This document shows positions 7,692-10,183 of a stretch of DNA of 10,183 nucleotides, in pieces. The stretch spans positions 1 to 10,183 of the forward strand of contig CBDVCD010000111.1 in the NCBI GenBank assembly GCA_965372385.1. The letters are read 5' to 3'. The stretch is from JASJBU01 sp965372385. GTDB lineage: Bacteria > Pseudomonadota > Gammaproteobacteria > Chromatiales > Chromatiaceae. Position 1 is the stretch's first letter. The number at the start of each line of letters is the position of its first letter. A program made the position numbers and the translations under genes. The notes beneath the pieces were generated by a model, which made no database searches, was not told where the DNA came from, and worked only from the letters and a program-made list of their open reading frames with translations.

Positions 7692-8081
7692 ATGCCCAGC
7701 CAGCCAAGCAAAGACCTGGAAACCTTCGCCAATCCGCAACCGGAGCGGGACTACACCATCCGCATCCACATCCCGGAATTCACCTGCCTCTGCCCCAAGA
7801 CCGGCCAGCCCGATTTTGCCGAGATGACCCTGGAGTATGTCCCGGACCGACTCTGCATGGAGCTGAAGGCCCTGAAGATGTACATCTGGTCGTTCCGGGA
7901 CCAGGGCGCATTTCACGAAGCGATAACCAATGAGATTCTAGGCGATCTGGTTAGCGCGACCCAACCCCGCTTCATGCGGCTTACCGCCGAATTCAACGTA
8001 CGCGGCGGCATCTACACCACCGTAGTCGCGGAGCACAAGGCCGATGACTGGACCGCACCCACCCCGATCACCCTCCCCTGA
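7692..8081 (+). CDS. queF: NADPH-dependent 7-cyano-7-deazaguanine (preQ0) reductase, short unimodular type
   Basis: QueF reduces the nitrile of preQ0 to the aminomethyl group of preQ1, a cytoplasmic step in making the tRNA wobble base queuosine. The 129 residues contain FTCLCPKTGQPDF with the nucleophilic cysteine C34 (forming a thioimide with substrate) and D41. They also contain the NADPH-binding QueF motif ELKALKMY (57-64), then FHE with H75 and E76, and FNVRGGIYT near the C-terminus. Spacings match Bacillus subtilis QueF (C55, D62, E97) exactly. It is short: B. subtilis QueF has 165 residues, and the E. coli-type bimodular enzyme has about 280. It is the first gene after a good promoter, and the downstream kinase starts inside its last 38 bases. 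No other queuosine gene is in view. Confidence 0.96.
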   Translation: MPSQPSKDLETFANPQPERDYTIRIHIPEFTCLCPKTGQPDFAEMTLEYVPDRLCMELKALKMYIWSFRDQGAFHEAITNEILGDLVSATQPRFMRLTAEFNVRGGIYTTVVAEHKADDWTAPTPITLP

Positions 8082-9351
8082 CTGCTACATCGGCCTCGAC
8101 CTGGGCACCTCCGGGGTGCGGGGGATCGCGATCGATGGGAAGCGGAACCCGGTGGCCGAGGCGGTTACCAGTCTGCCGACGCCCCACAGAGCAGAAGGCG
8201 GTATCAGCGAGCAGTCCCCGGAGATCTGGTGGGAGGGGGTATTGACGGTTCTGCGGGATCTGGCTGAGCAGCTGCGGGACCACAACGTAAAGGCCCTGGC
8301 CGTGGATGGCACCTCCTCCACCCTGTTGTTGAGCGATCCCACCGGCACCCCGCTCACCCCGGCACTGATGTACAACGATACCCGCGGTCGCGCCATGCTC
8401 ACTGAGATTGCCGAGGCCGCACCGGCTAAGAGCCCGGTGCACAGCGCCTCTTCGAGCCTGGCGAAACTGCTCTTTCTCGAACCCCGGCTGACCTCCCGGG
8501 GGTTTCTCGCCCTGCACCAGGCCGACTGGATTCTCGGCAAGCTGAGCGGCCGGTTCGGCCTCAGCGACGAAAACAACTCCCTGAAACTGGGCTACGACCC
8601 GGTCAAAAGGAAATGGCCGGCCTGGATCAGCCAGCTCGACCTTCCGCATTCCTGCCTGCCCAAAGTCCATCCACCCGCGACAATCGTGGGCAGACTGTCG
8701 GACGAGGTGGCCCAGCTCACCGGACTACCCGGCTGTATCCGGCTGGTGACCGGTACCACCGACAGCAATGCGGCCACCCTGGCGGCCGGGGCGGAGCGGA
8801 TCGGCGACGCAGTCACCTCCCTCGGTAGCACCCTGGTGTTGAAGATCCTCTCCGACCAGCCGGTCAACGCCCCGGAATACGGGGTCTACAGCCATCGGCT
8901 CGGAGACCGCTGGCTGGTGGGTGGGGCATCGAACAGCGGCGGCGCTGTCACCGCCGCCTATTTCACCCCCGAGGAGATGGTACAACTGACCCGCAAGATG
9001 AACCCGGACAATCCCACCGGCCTCGACTACTACCCCCTGCTGCAACCGGGCGAGCGCTTTCCGCTCAACGACCCGGACTACCCACCCCGCCTTCTGCCGA
9101 AAGCCAACAATCGAATGGATTTTTTCCAGGGTATTCTTGAGGGTATCGCGCAAATCGAGAAACAGGGTTATGAGTTGCTGCAGCAGCTGGGAACCCCCAA
9201 ACCCAACCAAGTCATCTCCATTGGTGGCGGCGCGGCAAACGAACCCTGGCGCAGAATCCGGCAAAGAATGCTGGGAATTCCGGTCACCAGGGCAGCGCAA
9301 TCCCAAGCCGCCTATGGCACGGCGCTGTTGGCGCTGCAGGGCTGTGGATAA
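8044..9351 (+). CDS. FGGY-family carbohydrate kinase, D-ribulose kinase-like
   Basis: FGGY kinases phosphorylate sugars or polyols with ATP. The 435 residues show the N-terminal phosphate-binding segment YIGLDLGTSG (D19, T22), VDGTSSTLLL, SSSLAKLLFLE, HQADWILGKL and GTTDS with the likely catalytic base D240. VTSLGSTLVLK (about 257-267), GVYSH, GGASNSGGA and the late glycine motif IGGGAANEPW (about 393-402) follow. The overall pattern, including GLDYYPL and GERFPL, matches my memory of the Synechococcus enzyme SePSK and plant XK-1. Those were reported to act on D-ribulose, whereas classical XylB (about 484 residues) is longer. The substrate is therefore inferred. The start is fixed: an in-frame TAG at 8023-8025 leaves ATG 8044 as the only ordinary start, with GGAG (8030-8033) ten bases upstream. 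It overlaps queF by 38 bp. Confidence 0.88.
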   Translation: MTGPHPPRSPSPDCYIGLDLGTSGVRGIAIDGKRNPVAEAVTSLPTPHRAEGGISEQSPEIWWEGVLTVLRDLAEQLRDHNVKALAVDGTSSTLLLSDPTGTPLTPALMYNDTRGRAMLTEIAEAAPAKSPVHSASSSLAKLLFLEPRLTSRGFLALHQADWILGKLSGRFGLSDENNSLKLGYDPVKRKWPAWISQLDLPHSCLPKVHPPATIVGRLSDEVAQLTGLPGCIRLVTGTTDSNAATLAAGAERIGDAVTSLGSTLVLKILSDQPVNAPEYGVYSHRLGDRWLVGGASNSGGAVTAAYFTPEEMVQLTRKMNPDNPTGLDYYPLLQPGERFPLNDPDYPPRLLPKANNRMDFFQGILEGIAQIEKQGYELLQQLGTPKPNQVISIGGGAANEPWRRIRQRMLGIPVTRAAQSQAAYGTALLALQGCG

Positions 9352-9355
9352 GAAA

Positions 9356-9422
9356 GTAGGGCGGAAACCCATTTCCGCCACCCCGCCGGTGCGGTGTTTG
9401 TCGGCATGGGATGCCGACCTAC
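9356..9422. repeat. REPIN-like pair of GTAG-headed palindromes
   Basis: The left unit starts GTAG and forms an 8-bp stem GGCGGAAA/TTTCCGCC (9360-9367 with 9372-9379, loop CCCA). The right unit, read on the minus strand, also starts GTAG (9422-9419). It forms an 8-bp stem GTCGGCAT/ATGCCGAC (9400-9407 with 9411-9418, loop GGG). The two therefore face each other around a short GC-rich spacer, and the outer GTAG/CTAC ends can pair. A GTAG head plus an imperfect GC-rich palindrome, in inverted pairs, is the hallmark of REP sequences and REPINs mobilised by RAYT transposases. No RAYT gene is in the window. Confidence 0.75.
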
Positions 9423-9596
9423 AGATCTGATCGTTTCGCGCAATTCGCCAATCTACCGAATCAATAGATCGCTTTTTCGTTCGAGAAGATTGACCGTGAA
9501 GAAGCAGGTGCCGCCAGGCACTCGATAGCGGAGATAATCGGGCATACGGGCTATCCACTTCGGGCATATTGGGATTATGCCAGCCGTCCCCATACA

Positions 9597-9625
9597 GCGG
9601 AAGGCGCTGCGCTTTTCCGCCCTAC
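9597..9625 (-). repeat. Third GTAG-headed palindrome (REP-like), inverted
   Basis: Read on the minus strand it begins GTAGGGCGGAAA (9625-9614), identical over 12 bases to the start of the palindrome at 9356-9367. It folds through GCGGAA/TTCCGC (9597-9602 with 9615-9620) and a short GC inner stem. It points towards the first unit, so the two identical 12-mers bracket about 270 bp as inverted ends. It lacks the second partner palindrome of the pair at 9356-9422. Confidence 0.7.
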
Positions 9626-9741
9626 AAGTTCTGTCATGGTGCGACTAGGTGAAAAGCGGTCGATTCGACTGTTGAATTTGCTGTGGACTTTATAGAGAAG
9701 GTCTTTTAGTCTTCTTTTTACGTTAAGTCGCAAGATTGAGG

Positions 9742-10182
9742 ATGATGACGATAGCTCGCAAGAAATACGCGACAACGAATGCATCAGGGAAAAGTCTAGG
9801 TCAGTGGGCACTGCCGGCTCTTATCGGTGCTTTGTTGATTGGGTGTGGTTCGGTATCGACACGTTTTGTCTCCGGTCTATCGGCAGAAGATCGCGCTTTG
9901 GCAGCCGAGCTGCCAGTATACCGCGAGAGGCTTCCAGAGGGGTCCTATAAACTCGTGGGGCCAGTTAACGGCTTGTCTTGCCAGCTTACCCACGACGATC
10001 AATATCGGGTGTCTGAGGAAAATGCCATAGAGGAACTTAGGCGGGCGACCTTCAAGGCTGGTGCGAACGCAGTGATGGGAGTCCGCTGCGATGTTTTGAA
10101 GCAGGGCCAGGGCACACGCAGTTGCTTCCGCTCTATCGAGTGCCGAGGCAGCGCCGTACAGACTACCCCCGCGAGCAAGTAG
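9742..10182 (+). CDS. RcsF-family outer-membrane lipoprotein
   Basis: This is a small secreted lipoprotein of about 146 residues (numbering from ATG 9742). It has a basic N-terminus (IARKK), a hydrophobic stretch (WALPALIGALLIG) and a lipobox ending at C35. The C-terminal domain resembles RcsF, the E. coli sensor lipoprotein that signals envelope damage to the Rcs phosphorelay. It has VNGLSCQ, AGANAVMGVRC, SCF and ECRGSA. Its four cysteines (C80, C116, C128, C134) match the four that make two disulfides in E. coli RcsF, with spacings 36, 12 and 6 against 35, 9 and 6. The start is uncertain: TTG 9736, ATG 9742 and ATG 9745 are in frame, and the nearest purine run (GAGG, 9738-9741) favours 9745 or an upstream start. 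Homology is good, but a role in an Rcs pathway is unproven here, so no symbol is assigned. Confidence 0.82.
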   Translation: MMTIARKKYATTNASGKSLGQWALPALIGALLIGCGSVSTRFVSGLSAEDRALAAELPVYRERLPEGSYKLVGPVNGLSCQLTHDDQYRVSEENAIEELRRATFKAGANAVMGVRCDVLKQGQGTRSCFRSIECRGSAVQTTPASK

Positions 10183-10183
10183 G

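Larger units (their letters stand above)
9352..9741. other. Gene-free stretch between the kinase and the RcsF-like gene
   Basis: I see no credible coding sequence here. It holds three GTAG-headed palindromes (annotated separately). There is a small hairpin GTGCC-GCCA-GGCAC at 9508-9521 and a 9-bp direct repeat TCGGGCATA at 9538-9546 and 9560-9568. The first palindrome begins five bases after the kinase stop and may stabilise or end that transcript, but it has no T run. No promoter that I would trust precedes the RcsF-like gene. Confidence 0.6.

Noticed and set aside
9360..9379. Hairpin after the kinase as a rho-independent terminator
   Set aside because: The stem is good, but no T run follows it on either strand, and the GTAG head and partner palindrome explain it better as a REP unit.
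8725..9567. 280-residue minus-strand frame opposite the kinase and into the repeat region
   Set aside because: It is antisense to conserved FGGY motifs, and its N-terminal part crosses the REP palindromes. Nothing supports coding.
9672..9696. TTGAAT...TATAGA as a promoter for the RcsF-like gene
   Set aside because: The spacer is only 13 bases, too short for a normal sigma-70 promoter, and no better pair was found nearby.

Overview
The window reads as chromosomal DNA of a GC-rich gammaproteobacterium outside the Enterobacterales. The main evidence is the block smc-zipA-ligA, all on the minus strand. ZipA is a gammaproteobacterial division protein, and a true SMC (rather than MukB) next to zipA and ligA is the order I know from Pseudomonas and related lineages. 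I cannot name the genus.

Minus strand, in the direction of transcription (right to left): smc (7515 to 4006), a 126-bp inverted-repeat element (3881-4006) filling the smc-zipA gap, zipA (3875 to 3078), ligA (3081 to 811, overlapping the zipA stop by 4 bp), a 94-bp gap, then the first 238 codons of a type I restriction-modification methyltransferase gene, hsdM, which runs off the left edge. SMC organises chromosomes, ZipA anchors FtsZ at the division site, and LigA seals nicks in replicated DNA, so the first three form a chromosome-and-division housekeeping cluster. hsdM marks the start of an accessory defence locus.

A very AT-rich divergent promoter region (about 7516-7691) separates smc from the plus-strand genes. 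These are queF (7692-8081, queuosine precursor biosynthesis) and an FGGY sugar kinase (8044-9351) that starts inside queF. The kinase resembles the cyanobacterial/plant D-ribulose kinase type more than classical XylB.

After the kinase comes a stretch of about 390 bp without a gene. It carries GTAG-headed palindromes: two facing each other as a REPIN-like pair, and a third about 175 bp further on. The window ends with a complete small lipoprotein gene of the RcsF family (about 9742-10182).

The items most worth a second look are: the TA-flanked inverted-repeat element whose arm holds the zipA ribosome binding site; an insertion of about 77 residues with extra helix-hairpin-helix-like units in LigA; the queF/kinase overlap; the REPIN-type repeats; and an RcsF-like lipoprotein in a non-enterobacterial setting. 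I found no CRISPR array, tRNA, rRNA or complete insertion sequence, and no clearly undescribed multi-gene system.
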